Of a stretch of DNA of 64,000 nucleotides, positions 1 to 7,853 are shown piece after piece. Positions within the stretch are counted from its first letter, which is position 1; each line of letters opens with the position of its first letter. Below the pieces are notes generated by a model that did not search any database, was not told the DNA's origin, and saw nothing but the letters and a program-made list of their open reading frames with translations. Position numbers and translations under genes: made by a program. The DNA comes from Streptomyces sp. NBC_00376 (GTDB taxonomy: Bacteria > Actinomycetota > Actinomycetes > Streptomycetales > Streptomycetaceae): the NCBI RefSeq assembly GCF_036077095.1, contig NZ_CP107960.1, forward strand, positions 4,650,001-4,714,000. Reading direction: 5' to 3'.

Positions 1-1
1 G

Positions 2-142
2 GCGGTGGACGGCGCGGCACAGGCGATGCAGCAGCGCGAGGCCCAGGTGCACGCCTCGTACCGGCGCGATCTGGTGCCCTATCAGGACGTGCAGCAGACC
101 AGCGCGCTGGTGGTCTGGCGGCCGAAGCGGCCGAAGGACTGA
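2..142 (+). CDS. C-terminal end of an unidentified protein (partial)
   Basis: Only the last 46 codons are present; the gene enters from the left edge and stops with TGA at 140-142. The fragment is charged and Gln/Arg-rich, with a basic WRPKRPKD-type tail and no recognisable motif. Codon third positions are G/C-rich like the neighbours, so it is probably a real gene end. A strong hairpin follows at 154-195. I cannot name the family. Confidence 0.6.
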   Translation, partial: AVDGAAQAMQQREAQVHASYRRDLVPYQDVQQTSALVVWRPKRPKD

Positions 143-153
143 GCGCAGGCCTC

Positions 154-195
154 AAGGGCCGGGGAGGCGGCTTACGGGCCGGTTCCCCGGCCCTT
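154..195 (+). terminator. Hairpin terminator after the partial gene
   Basis: Perfect 12-bp inverted repeat, AAGGGCCGGGGA at 154-165 and its complement at 184-195, just after the stop codon and between converging genes. There is only a short T-run, as is common in Streptomyces. It could serve both strands. Confidence 0.6.
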
Positions 196-243
196 TGCCG
201 TACGCCGCCGCGAAGCGGTGAAGCCGTTCGCGGGGCGGGGCCC

Positions 244-1230
244 TCAGCGCTGTTCCTCCTCCAGCATCCCCGACCGTGCTATCAGATAGCCGAGCTGGGC
301 CCGGCTGTTGCTGCCGAGCGCGGCGGCGAGCTTGGCGACGTGGGCCCGGCAGGTGCGGACGTTCATGCCGAGGCGGCGGGCGATGGAGTCGTCCACATGG
401 CCCTCCACGAGGAGCTGGGCGATGGAGCGCTGCACCCCGCTGATGCCCAGGGAGGTCGGTTCGTACTTGACCTCCTCCCGCAGCGGAGCCGCTCTGGTCC
501 AGAGCTGCTCGAACACGTTGGCCAGGTACTGCACGAGCCCGGGGTGGCGGAGTTCCAGGGCGACTTGGTCGTCGTCACTGGCAGGGATGAAGGCGACGGC
601 CCGGTCGAACACGATCAGGCGGCCGATGAGCTCTTCGAGCGTGCGTATCTCCACGTTGCCGTCGGTCATGCGTTCCGCGTACGCGAGTGTGCTGGGGCTG
701 TGGCGCGCGGTGTGCTGGTAGAGGGTGCGCATGCCGACGCCGCGGTGGATCACGGACAGGCCGCGTTCCAGTGACTTGCTGAGACGATGCTCGGTCCGGC
801 CGCCGCCGGGCTGGACGGTGAGCACTTCGGTGCGGCACTCTGCGGTGGCGAGATCGAGGGCCGCGTTGATCCGGTTCCCGCCCTCCAGCACGGTGATGGC
901 GTGGGTGCTGGGCGGCCCCAGAGTGCTGATGTCCATGAACGGCTCGAACGATTCAGTCAGTTCGACCGAGTGCCGGCGCCGTTCCAGGATCTCGCGCTCG
1001 ATGGGATACAGATGTTGTGCGAGAGCGGTGGTCGGTGGAACGGGCCGGAGCCAGGCCGGGTCGTCCGGATCGGGATGCAGTAGCGCGAACTCCATCAGGC
1101 AGGGCGCCGGTTCCACTTCGGCGCGGGCGATGCGTCCCAGCCGCAAAGCGCTGGCGTAAAGGCGTGCTCCCGCGTCGCACAGTTCGGTGATCCCATGAGA
1201 ATGTGTCGGCTTTGTGTTGCTTGTGGTCAT
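244..1230 (-). CDS. LuxR-type HTH regulator with a TrmB/PLD-like sensor region, divergent from the DIGW peptide gene
   Basis: The 328-residue protein ends in a LuxR-type helix-turn-helix (about residues 260-325, SIAQLLVEGHVDDSIARRLG and following). About 250 residues precede it, including an EVLTVQPGGG...RGVGMRTLYQ stretch like the degenerate phospholipase-D/TrmB effector region of many Streptomyces LuxR regulators. I chose ATG at 1228-1230 because GGGGGG lies about 5-10 bases upstream; an in-frame extension to 1338 would run into the divergent promoter. There is no receiver domain, so it is not a classical response regulator. It is divergent from the repeat-peptide gene across 110 bp and is the obvious candidate to control it. 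The ligand is unknown. Confidence 0.85.
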   Translation of the reverse strand: MTTSNTKPTHSHGITELCDAGARLYASALRLGRIARAEVEPAPCLMEFALLHPDPDDPAWLRPVPPTTALAQHLYPIEREILERRRHSVELTESFEPFMDISTLGPPSTHAITVLEGGNRINAALDLATAECRTEVLTVQPGGGRTEHRLSKSLERGLSVIHRGVGMRTLYQHTARHSPSTLAYAERMTDGNVEIRTLEELIGRLIVFDRAVAFIPASDDDQVALELRHPGLVQYLANVFEQLWTRAAPLREEVKYEPTSLGISGVQRSIAQLLVEGHVDDSIARRLGMNVRTCRAHVAKLAAALGSNSRAQLGYLIARSGMLEEEQR

Positions 1231-1251
1231 ATCGTCACCCCCCAGGTTCCT

Positions 1252-1274
1252 GAACATGCAAGAACATGATGCAT
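1252..1274. promoter_or_regulatory. Candidate operator: direct repeat GAACATG and overlapping palindrome
   Basis: GAACATG occurs at 1252-1258 and again at 1262-1268, exactly 10 bp apart, so both copies lie on the same DNA face. An inverted repeat ATGCA (1256-1260) / TGCAT (1270-1274) overlaps them. The region is more AT-rich than its surroundings and lies between the LuxR-type gene and the DIGW-repeat gene. Binding by the LuxR-type protein is inference. Confidence 0.45.
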
Positions 1275-1340
1275 CTACGCGGTGGTGCTTGCGTGCCCAG
1301 GTGAGACATCGTCTTAGGTGCGGGGGAGAAGAATCCACAA

Positions 1341-1733
1341 GTGAGGACGAAGCCGACTATGTATAAGCGAATGCATCGCTCGGCGCTTGCCGTCTCGTTC
1401 GTCGCGGCCCTGGGGATCGGGCTGCTGGGCGGCAGCGACATTGGCTGGAGCGAGGACAGCGTTGCCGGTGGCGACATCGGGTGGGCCGTCCAGGCCGCAG
1501 CCGACGGTGACATCGGCTGGCCGGTCGCGCCTGCCAAGTCGTCCGACATCGGGTGGGTCGTCCAGGCCTCGGCCGACGGTGACATCGGCTGGCCGGTCGC
1601 ACCTTCCAAGTCGTCCGACATCGGTTGGGTCTCGCCCGCCAAGTCGTCCGACATCGGTTGGGTCTCGCCCACCGACATCGGCTGGGTCTCGCCCACCGGT
1701 ACCGGATCCGCCACGGCCCGCACAGGCGCATGA
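1341..1733 (+). CDS. Small membrane-targeted peptide with eight DIGW repeats
   Basis: Up to 130 residues. A basic N-terminus (YKRMHRS) is followed by a hydrophobic segment (about residues 14-31) resembling a signal anchor or signal peptide without a clear AxA site. After GLLGG come eight DIGW motifs, with Asp at residues 33, 45, 57, 69, 81, 93, 104 and 112. The first six are exactly 12 residues apart, separated by alternating Ala/Gln/Asp-Gly and Pro/Ala/Lys-Ser-Ser linkers; the last spacings are 11 and 8. GTG 1341 (GGGGGAG about 11 bases upstream) and ATG 1359 are both possible starts. Its stop overlaps the next start (ATGA, 1730-1733), implying translational coupling. It resembles a multi-core precursor or repeat-bearing secreted peptide; I recognise no named family. 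Confidence 0.75.
   Translation: MRTKPTMYKRMHRSALAVSFVAALGIGLLGGSDIGWSEDSVAGGDIGWAVQAAADGDIGWPVAPAKSSDIGWVVQASADGDIGWPVAPSKSSDIGWVSPAKSSDIGWVSPTDIGWVSPTGTGSATARTGA
1473..1616 (+). repeat. 72-bp tandem duplication inside the DIGW gene
   Basis: Codons 45-68 (1473-1544) and 69-92 (1545-1616) encode near-identical 24-residue blocks, each holding two DIGW units with the two linker types in the same order. They differ only by A/V and A/S substitutions. This is a higher-order duplication of a two-unit block. Confidence 0.85.
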
Positions 1734-2050
1734 CCATCCCGCCGGACGACCGGACCTTCCGGCGAGAGATGGCCACGGCCTACCGATCAGGCTGGCATTT
1801 CATCGATCTCGTCACTGCCATCCCCCACTGTGGCGACTCGTTGATGGTCACTCTGTTCGGCGACCCCATCGTTGTCGCACGTGAAGAAGACGACGAAGTG
1901 CGCGCGTACCGCTGCCTCCGCAAGCCGCGTGGAGCCCCGCAGCCCGTTCGCTGCGCGATCCGGTACGACATGATCTTCGTCAACCTCGACCGGCGGGACC
2001 ACCAGCTGTTCGAGCCAGAGACTATTTCCGCCACCCCCCGCAGTGCCTGA
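1730..2050 (+). CDS. Small degenerate Rieske-like protein coupled to the DIGW peptide
   Basis: 106 residues, starting at the ATG that overlaps the upstream stop. The segment from W22 to about D75 (GWHFIDL...IPHCGDSLMVTLFGDPIVVAREEDDEVRAY...PRGAP...IFVNLD) follows the order of the N-terminal Rieske domain of ring-hydroxylating oxygenases: trp start, GD turn, xGxPxVVxR strand, a RGAP corner and the terminal IFVNLD. The usual CxH...CxxH cluster ligands are not intact: two cysteines remain but the histidines are missing, and the middle of the domain is deleted. It is therefore probably not a normal [2Fe-2S] protein. Possible roles are peptide binding, redox or a vestige. The family call is moderate; gene reality is supported by codon usage and coupling. 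Confidence 0.65.
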   Translation: MTIPPDDRTFRREMATAYRSGWHFIDLVTAIPHCGDSLMVTLFGDPIVVAREEDDEVRAYRCLRKPRGAPQPVRCAIRYDMIFVNLDRRDHQLFEPETISATPRSA

Positions 2051-2090
2051 GCGATCCCCCGTCGTTCCATGTCGCTCAGTCACTCCCCCA

Positions 2091-2133
2091 CACAACGGCG
2101 CCATCGTGACCTGAACACGATGGCGCCGTTGTG
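2091..2133 (+). terminator. Strong terminator of the DIGW/Rieske-like operon
   Basis: Perfect 18-bp stem, 2091-2108 pairing with 2116-2133, with a 7-base loop and CCTTTTCC after it. It ends the operon and may also serve the convergent gene at 2193. Confidence 0.9.
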
Positions 2134-2192
2134 CCTTTTCCGGCCGGTGTGCTTTTCCCGGCCGGGCCCGGCCCGACCGGCCCGCGGGCCGG

Positions 2193-2597
2193 TCAGGCCC
2201 TGCCGAGCGCCCGGTCCACGGCGATCTCGATGACGATCCGGTCCGGGTTGGGCTTCGGAGTCCGCTCGTAGCGCTCCGCGTAGCGGCGTACCGCGTCGGC
2301 CACCGCCTCCGGCTCCGTGCGCACCGTCGCGCGCCCCTCCAGCGTCGCCCAGCGGCGCCCGTCGATCTGGCAGACGGCGACCCGTGCCCCGTCCGGGCCG
2401 GCGGCCAGGACGTTGGCGGCCTTCCTGGTGTTCTTGCCGGTGATGACCCGCGCCAGCCTCGTCTCGGGGTCGTACGTCACGCCCACCGGCACCACGTGCG
2501 GCGTGCCGTCGGGGCGGGGCGTGGTCAGGGTGCACACATGCCGTGCCCGCCAGAAGGCGAGGTACTCGGGGCCGGGGTTCGTCACGTCGACTGCCAT
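2193..2597 (-). CDS. PPOX-class F420-dependent oxidoreductase (pyridoxamine-phosphate-oxidase-like fold)
   Basis: About 134 residues, the usual size for single-domain split-barrel proteins of the PNPOx/DDN group. It begins with the typical start (MAVDVTNPGPEYLAFWRARHVCTLTT), followed by RPDGTPHVVPV and then TGKNTRKAANV, the flavin/F420-contacting strands seen in actinobacterial PPOX proteins. ATG 2595-2597 is preferred to GTG 2603; neither has a convincing Shine-Dalgarno, so the mRNA may be leaderless. It probably reduces a small substrate with F420H2 or flavin in the cytoplasm; the substrate is unknown. It stands alone, convergent with the DIGW operon and divergent from clpB. Confidence 0.85.
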   Translation of the reverse strand: MAVDVTNPGPEYLAFWRARHVCTLTTPRPDGTPHVVPVGVTYDPETRLARVITGKNTRKAANVLAAGPDGARVAVCQIDGRRWATLEGRATVRTEPEAVADAVRRYAERYERTPKPNPDRIVIEIAVDRALGRA

Positions 2598-2739
2598 GGG
2601 CACAGCGTAGGCAGCACGGGGGCGGCCCCGCGGTGCCGCCCCCGCCCGCCGCCACCGCCCCGGTGGCGGCGGGCCGGTGCGGCCGGTTCACTCGAAGCAA
2701 CCCGGCGGCGGACGGGCCGGCGGCCCCCTCGTCATCAAG

Positions 2740-2785
2740 TTGAGTGGAGGTCGCTCAATATTGCCTTGAGTGGGGTAGACTCAAC
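2740..2785 (+). promoter_or_regulatory. Two HAIR (HspR) operators upstream of clpB
   Basis: The HAIR consensus is CTTGAGT-N7-ACTCAAG. Here TTGAGT-N7-GCTCAA lies at 2740-2758 and CTTGAGT-N7-ACTCAAC at 2765-2785, the second nearly perfect. They are 72-117 bp upstream of the clpB start. HspR repression of clpB is established in Streptomyces; the assignment here rests on the motif. Confidence 0.9.
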
Positions 2786-2856
2786 TTTACGCACGTTGGC
2801 ATAGTCAGAGTCAGCGCTGTGGAGAGACCAGTCACCGCAAGGAGGAGAAAGCGCAC

Positions 2857-5445
2857 GTGGACGCCGAGCTGACCAACAAGAGCCGGGACGCCATCAACGC
2901 GGCCACCAGCAGGGCCGTGAAGGACGGGCACCCCGATCTGACCCCCGGGCACCTGCTCCTTGCGCTGCTCGCGGGCGAGGACAACGAGAACATCACCGAT
3001 CTGCTCGCCGCCGTCGAGGCCGACCAGATCGCCGTACGCACCGAGACCGAGCGGCTCCTGGGCGCCCAGCCCAGCGTCACCGGGTCCACCGTCGCCCCGC
3101 CGCAGCCCAACCGCGAGCTGCTCGCCGTCATCGCCGACGCCGCGCAGCGCGCGAAGGAGCTCGGCGACGACTACATCTCCACCGAGCACCTGCTGATCGG
3201 CATCGCGGCCGAGGGCGGTCGCGCCGGTGAGATCCTCAGTGGGCAGGGGGCCAGTGCGAAGAGGCTGCTGGACGCATTCGAGAAGAGCAGGGGAGGGCGC
3301 CGGGTGACCACACCCGACCCGGAGGGCCAGTACAAGGCGCTGGAGAAGTTCGGTACGGACTTCACCGCGGCCGCACGCGAGGGCAAGCTCGACCCGGTCA
3401 TCGGCCGTGACCAGGAGATCCGCCGCGTCGTCCAGGTGCTCTCCCGCCGCACCAAGAACAACCCCGTGCTCATCGGTGAGCCCGGCGTCGGCAAGACGGC
3501 CGTCGTCGAGGGCCTCGCCCAGCGCATCGTCAAGGGCGACGTCCCCGAGTCCCTGAAGAACAAGCGGCTCGTCTCGCTCGACCTCGGCGCGATGGTCGCG
3601 GGCGCCAAGTACCGCGGCGAGTTCGAGGAGCGGCTGAAGACCGTCCTCTCCGAGATCAAGGAGAGCGACGGGCAGATCATCACCTTCATCGACGAGCTGC
3701 ACACCGTCGTGGGCGCGGGCGCCGGCGGCGACTCCGCCATGGACGCCGGCAACATGCTCAAGCCGATGCTGGCCCGCGGCGAGCTCCGCATGGTCGGCGC
3801 GACGACGCTCGACGAGTACCGCGAGCGGATCGAGAAGGACCCCGCCCTGGAGCGCCGCTTCCAGCAGGTGCTGGTGGCCGAGCCGAGCGTCGAGGACACC
3901 ATCGCGATCCTGCGCGGGCTCAAGGGCCGGTACGAGGCCCACCACAAGGTCTCCATCGCGGACTCCGCGCTGGTGGCCGCCGCAACCCTGTCCGACCGCT
4001 ACATCACCTCCCGCTTCCTCCCCGACAAGGCGATCGACCTGGTCGACGAGGCGGCGTCCCGGCTGCGCATGGAGATCGACTCCTCGCCCGTCGAGATCGA
4101 CGAGCTCCAGCGCGCCGTCGACCGCCTCCACATGGAGGAGCTGGCCCTCAAGAACGAGACCGACCCCGGCTCCCGGCAGCGCCTGGAGAAGCTCCGCCGC
4201 GACCTCGCCGACAAGGAGGAGGAGCTGCGCGGCCTCAACGCCCGCTGGGAGAAGGAGAAGCAGGGACTCAACCGCGTCGGTGAGCTGAAGGAGCGTCTCG
4301 ACGGGCTGCACGGCCAGGCCGAACGCGCCCAGCGCGACGGCGACTTCGACACCGCTTCCAAGCTGCTGTACGGGGAGATCCCCGGCCTGGAGCGGGAGTT
4401 GGCGGAGGCGTCCGAGGCCGAGCAGGAGGCCGCCAAGGACACGATGGTCAAGGAGGAGGTCGGCCCGGACGACATCGCCGACGTCGTCGGCTCCTGGACC
4501 GGCATCCCGGCCGGACGTCTGCTGGAGGGCGAGACCCAGAAGCTGCTGCGCATGGAGGACGAGCTCGGCAGGCGGCTCATCGGGCAGAGCGAGGCCGTGC
4601 GGGCGGTGTCGGACGCGGTACGCCGCACCCGCGCCGGAATCGCCGACCCCGACCGGCCCACCGGCTCGTTCCTCTTCCTCGGCCCGACCGGTGTCGGCAA
4701 GACGGAGCTCGCGAAGGCGCTCGCCGACTTCCTGTTCGACGACGAGCGGGCCATGGTCCGCATCGACATGAGCGAGTACGGCGAGAAGCACAGCGTGGCG
4801 CGGCTCGTCGGCGCCCCGCCCGGATACGTCGGCTACGAGGAGGGCGGCCAGCTCACCGAGGCGGTCCGCCGCCGCCCGTACAGCGTCGTACTGCTGGACG
4901 AGGTCGAGAAGGCCCACCCCGAGGTCTTCGACATCCTGCTCCAGGTCCTCGACGACGGCCGGCTCACCGACGGACAGGGCCGGACGGTGGACTTCCGCAA
5001 CACCATCCTGATCCTGACCTCCAACCTCGGCAGCCAGTTCCTGGTCGATCCCCTGACCAAGCCCGAGGAGAAGAAGGAACAGGTCCTGGAGGTCGTACGG
5101 GCCTCGTTCAAGCCGGAGTTCCTCAACCGGCTCGACGACCTGGTGGTCTTCTCCGCCCTGTCCGGTGACGAGCTCGCGCACATCGCGAAGCTCCAGATCG
5201 ACCGGCTCGCCAAGCGGCTGGCCGACCGGCAGCTCACGCTCGACGTCACGCCCGAGGCCCTGGCCTGGCTGGCCGAGGAGGGCAACGACCCGGCGTACGG
5301 GGCACGGCCGCTGCGCCGCCTCATCCAGACGGCGATCGGTGACCGGCTGGCGAAGGAGATCCTCTCCGGCGAGGTGAGGGACGGCGACACCGTCCGAGTG
5401 GACCGGGTCGGTGACGACCTGCTCGTCGGGCCCGCGACCGCGTAG
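2857..5445 (+). CDS. clpB: ATP-dependent disaggregase ClpB
   Basis: 862 residues, normal ClpB length. An N-terminal Clp repeat domain (1-145) precedes AAA+ module 1 with Walker A GEPGVGKT near residue 207. The coiled-coil middle domain (about 400-520) separates ClpB from ClpA/ClpC. AAA+ module 2 has GPTGVGKT near 608, and the C-terminal D2 small domain ends in a typical basic/acidic tail. The GTG start at 2857 follows AAGGAGGA at good spacing. With DnaK/DnaJ/GrpE it threads aggregated proteins through its hexameric pore. The HAIR sites upstream indicate heat-shock control by HspR. It is monocistronic, ended by a 25-bp-stem hairpin. Confidence 0.98.
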   Translation: MDAELTNKSRDAINAATSRAVKDGHPDLTPGHLLLALLAGEDNENITDLLAAVEADQIAVRTETERLLGAQPSVTGSTVAPPQPNRELLAVIADAAQRAKELGDDYISTEHLLIGIAAEGGRAGEILSGQGASAKRLLDAFEKSRGGRRVTTPDPEGQYKALEKFGTDFTAAAREGKLDPVIGRDQEIRRVVQVLSRRTKNNPVLIGEPGVGKTAVVEGLAQRIVKGDVPESLKNKRLVSLDLGAMVAGAKYRGEFEERLKTVLSEIKESDGQIITFIDELHTVVGAGAGGDSAMDAGNMLKPMLARGELRMVGATTLDEYRERIEKDPALERRFQQVLVAEPSVEDTIAILRGLKGRYEAHHKVSIADSALVAAATLSDRYITSRFLPDKAIDLVDEAASRLRMEIDSSPVEIDELQRAVDRLHMEELALKNETDPGSRQRLEKLRRDLADKEEELRGLNARWEKEKQGLNRVGELKERLDGLHGQAERAQRDGDFDTASKLLYGEIPGLERELAEASEAEQEAAKDTMVKEEVGPDDIADVVGSWTGIPAGRLLEGETQKLLRMEDELGRRLIGQSEAVRAVSDAVRRTRAGIADPDRPTGSFLFLGPTGVGKTELAKALADFLFDDERAMVRIDMSEYGEKHSVARLVGAPPGYVGYEEGGQLTEAVRRRPYSVVLLDEVEKAHPEVFDILLQVLDDGRLTDGQGRTVDFRNTILILTSNLGSQFLVDPLTKPEEKKEQVLEVVRASFKPEFLNRLDDLVVFSALSGDELAHIAKLQIDRLAKRLADRQLTLDVTPEALAWLAEEGNDPAYGARPLRRLIQTAIGDRLAKEILSGEVRDGDTVRVDRVGDDLLVGPATA

Positions 5446-5463
5446 AGGGCGTACGGCCTGCCG

Positions 5464-5517
5464 ATGACGGGGCCCCGGCCCGAGGACCGCATGGTCCTCG
5501 GGCCGGGGCCCCGTCAT
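5464..5517 (+). terminator. Terminator of clpB
   Basis: Perfect 25-bp stem (5464-5488 with 5493-5517) and a GCAT loop, 18 bases after the clpB stop. Very GC-rich with no T-run, typical for Streptomyces. Confidence 0.9.
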
Positions 5518-5871
5518 TCGTGCCGTCAGTCCTCCGTGGGTCCTCCGAAGGTCCCCCGCCATTCCCCTGCCGGGCAAGGGGCGAGGAATTACGATGATGT
5601 CGGGAGAAAGTCGAAAATAGCCACCGCCATCGGTGATCCATCGTTCAACATCGATATTGAGCCAAACGCCTTGCTCCGCACCGATGGGCGGCATCTCCCG
5701 GACCGCCCCCGCCCCCGGCTGCACCACCCGCCCCTGACAAGGGACTTCTGTTCGGGCGCGGGCGGCCTCCGCCCGGTGCCGCGCGAATAATCAGGACACC
5801 TCGCGGCGTCCGTCGTGGCCTGCTCGCGGGCACGGTTAGGGGCGGAATTCGGCAGTCGGTAGCGTGCCCGC
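5518..5871. other. Gene-free spacer before the MFS gene
   Basis: About 350 bp without a credible reading frame. It is less GC-rich than average around 5590-5670. It contains an inverted repeat CCATCGGTG (5627-5635) / CACCGATGG (5679-5687), which could be an operator for the transporter gene or part of its leader. I see no tRNA or mobile-element end. Confidence 0.4.
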
Positions 5872-7137
5872 ATGAACGAGCGGATAGGCGATGAGATAAA
5901 TTCGGGGCCCAAAAAGCCCAGATCTGACAATCTCTTTCACCTTGGCGAATTCCGTACCCTTTGGGCCGCTTATGCGCAGTCGATCCTGGGTGATCAGCTG
6001 GCACGCGTGGCCCTGTCGTTGCTCGTGTTCGAACGCACCGACTCGCCAGGGTGGACCGCGGCGACGTATGCGCTGACCACCTTGCCCGCGCTGCTGTCCG
6101 GGGTGCTCCTGTCCGGCCTGGCGGACCGGTTCCCCCGGCGTACCGTCATGATCAGCTGCGACCTCGTGCGGATGGTGCTGGTCGGGCTGATGGCCCTGCC
6201 CGGGATGCCCTTGCCGCTGCTCGCGGGGCTGCTGGTGCTGGCGCAGCTGGCCGAGGCACCCTTCGGCGCCGCCCAGGGCGCGCTGCTGCCCACCGTGCTC
6301 GGTGCCGAGCGGTACGAACGCGGCCAGCGGGTCATGCAGATCACCCACCAGACCGGACAGCTGGTCGGCTTCGCCGGCGGAGGTCTGCTGGCCGCGTGGC
6401 TGGGCAGCAACCTCTCGCTGGGCGTGAACGCGTTGACCTTCCTCCTCTCGGCGATGCTGGTCAGGTTCGGCGTGAAGGCCCGTCCCGCGGCGAGTGCCGA
6501 CGCCCGCAAGAAGCGGCTCGGCGCACAGGTCGGGGGCGCGGCCGGGCTGATCTGGTCGGACCGCAGACTCCGGTCGCTGCTCGCGCTGGGGTGGCTCGCG
6601 GGGTTCGTCGTCCTGCCGGAAGGGCTGGCCGCCCCGTTCGCGGACGAGGCCGGCGGTGGCGCGTACTCGGTGGGACTCCTGCTGGCCTCGCATCCGGCGG
6701 GAATGGTGCTGGGGGCGGCCCTGCTGGGGCGGGCCGGGGTCGGCGACGAGTCGCGGCGCCGTCTGCTCGGGCCGCTGGCGATCGGTGCGAATCTGCCGCT
6801 GGTCGCCTACTGGCTCGATCCCGGTGTCGGCGCGGCCATGTTCCTGCTGATGGTGGCCGGGGTGTGCTCCGCCTACCAGATCACCGCCGGGGCCACCTTC
6901 GTACTCCTGACACCGGTCGACCAGCGCGGCCAGGCGCTGGGGCTGGCCAGGTCGGGGGTGACCGCCATGCAGGGGATCGGCGTCGCCCTCGGGGGTGTCG
7001 CGACGGAGCTGACCGGCTCGTCGGCGAACACCATCGGCGCGTCCGGACTCCTCGGGGTGCTGTGCGCGATCCTTGCCGCCGCCGCCTGGTCACGGGCGCG
7101 GGCAACGGATGCGCAGATGATTCCGCGGAAGGCATAG
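5872..7137 (+). CDS. MFS exporter (EntS-like MFS_3 group)
   Basis: 421 residues with about 12 hydrophobic segments. The first helix region (FRTLWAAYAQSILGDQLARVAL) and the loop GLADRFPRRTVM, a variant of the MFS signature between helices 2 and 3, match the MFS_3 exporter group used for siderophores and drugs. It lies alone between a long spacer and the YbjN gene. The first 35 codons are markedly AT-richer than the rest, with two ATA codons (rare in this organism), then composition returns to normal. This may aid initiation or mark a recombination point. The substrate is unknown. Confidence 0.85.
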   Translation: MNERIGDEINSGPKKPRSDNLFHLGEFRTLWAAYAQSILGDQLARVALSLLVFERTDSPGWTAATYALTTLPALLSGVLLSGLADRFPRRTVMISCDLVRMVLVGLMALPGMPLPLLAGLLVLAQLAEAPFGAAQGALLPTVLGAERYERGQRVMQITHQTGQLVGFAGGGLLAAWLGSNLSLGVNALTFLLSAMLVRFGVKARPAASADARKKRLGAQVGGAAGLIWSDRRLRSLLALGWLAGFVVLPEGLAAPFADEAGGGAYSVGLLLASHPAGMVLGAALLGRAGVGDESRRRLLGPLAIGANLPLVAYWLDPGVGAAMFLLMVAGVCSAYQITAGATFVLLTPVDQRGQALGLARSGVTAMQGIGVALGGVATELTGSSANTIGASGLLGVLCAILAAAAWSRARATDAQMIPRKA

Positions 7138-7220
7138 GCAGGGCCTGGCCCCCCCTGGCGGCGAAACGCGGCTAGGGTCGTCGGCAGGAAACCACGAGCG
7201 ATCCACAGGAGTACCCAGCG

Positions 7221-7781
7221 ATGTCTATCGATCCGTCCTCGATTCCGAACTTCGGGGGCCAGCCCGAACCGCAGGCGGCAGGACCCGAGGGCCCCGTTGT
7301 CCCTGACCAGGACCTCGTCAAGCAGCTCCTCGAACAGATGGAGCTGAAGTTCGTCGTCGACGACGAGGGCGACCTCGCGGCGCCGTGGGAGGACTTCCGG
7401 ACGTACTTCATGTTCCGGGGCGAGGACGAGCAGCAGGTCTTCTCCGTCCGTACGTTCTACGACCGCCCGCACGCCGCGGACCAGCGCCCGGTCCTGCTCG
7501 ACGCGATCGACGACTGGAACCGCCGCACGCTGTGGCCCAAGGTCTACACGCACACCCACGAGCCCGAGGAGGGCTCCGAGGACACCGAGGTCTCGGTCCG
7601 TCTGATCGGTGAGGCGCAGATGCTCATCGGTACGGGCGTCAGCCTGGAGCACTTCGTCTCGTCGACGGTCAGCTGGGTGCGCGCCTCGATCGAGTTCGAC
7701 AAGTGGCTGCAGGAGCGCCTGGGCCTGACCCCGGCCGAGGAGAAGGCGGACGGCGGGGACCCGGTCCCCCCGAGCGCCTGA
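7221..7781 (+). CDS. YbjN-domain protein (type III secretion chaperone-like fold)
   Basis: 186 residues. A Pro/Gln-rich lead of about 30 residues is followed by the YbjN fold: an acidic FVVDDEGDLAAPW strand, a YFMFRG...FSVRTFYDR core, and the C-terminal helix IEFDKWLQERLGL. YbjN proteins are small cytoplasmic proteins without known catalytic activity, proposed as chaperone-like or stress-related. ATG 7221 has a weak upstream purine stretch. It is convergent with the aminotransferase gene, separated by a terminator. Conserved in Streptomyces; function not established. Confidence 0.85.
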   Translation: MSIDPSSIPNFGGQPEPQAAGPEGPVVPDQDLVKQLLEQMELKFVVDDEGDLAAPWEDFRTYFMFRGEDEQQVFSVRTFYDRPHAADQRPVLLDAIDDWNRRTLWPKVYTHTHEPEEGSEDTEVSVRLIGEAQMLIGTGVSLEHFVSSTVSWVRASIEFDKWLQERLGLTPAEEKADGGDPVPPSA

Positions 7782-7803
7782 GCCCTCGCACGGCGGTGAC
7801 ACC

Positions 7804-7846
7804 CCACCCCGGGGCGGCGGTCCTCGTGACCGCCGCCCCGGGGTGG
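7804..7846. terminator. Bidirectional terminator between convergent genes
   Basis: Perfect 19-bp stem (7804-7822 with 7828-7846), five-base loop, lying between the YbjN stop and the aminotransferase stop on the other strand. Confidence 0.85.
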
Positions 7847-7853
7847 CGCCGTT

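Noticed and set aside
1235..1723. Antisense repeat protein opposite the DIGW gene (GETQPMSDD-type repeats)
   Set aside because: It is the reverse-frame shadow of the DIGW repeats; the signal-like N-terminus, start signals and 4-bp coupling support the plus strand.
2755..5727. Very long open frame antisense to clpB (about 990 codons)
   Set aside because: It mirrors clpB; high GC keeps antisense frames open, and the low-complexity Gly/Leu/Asp composition has no family features.
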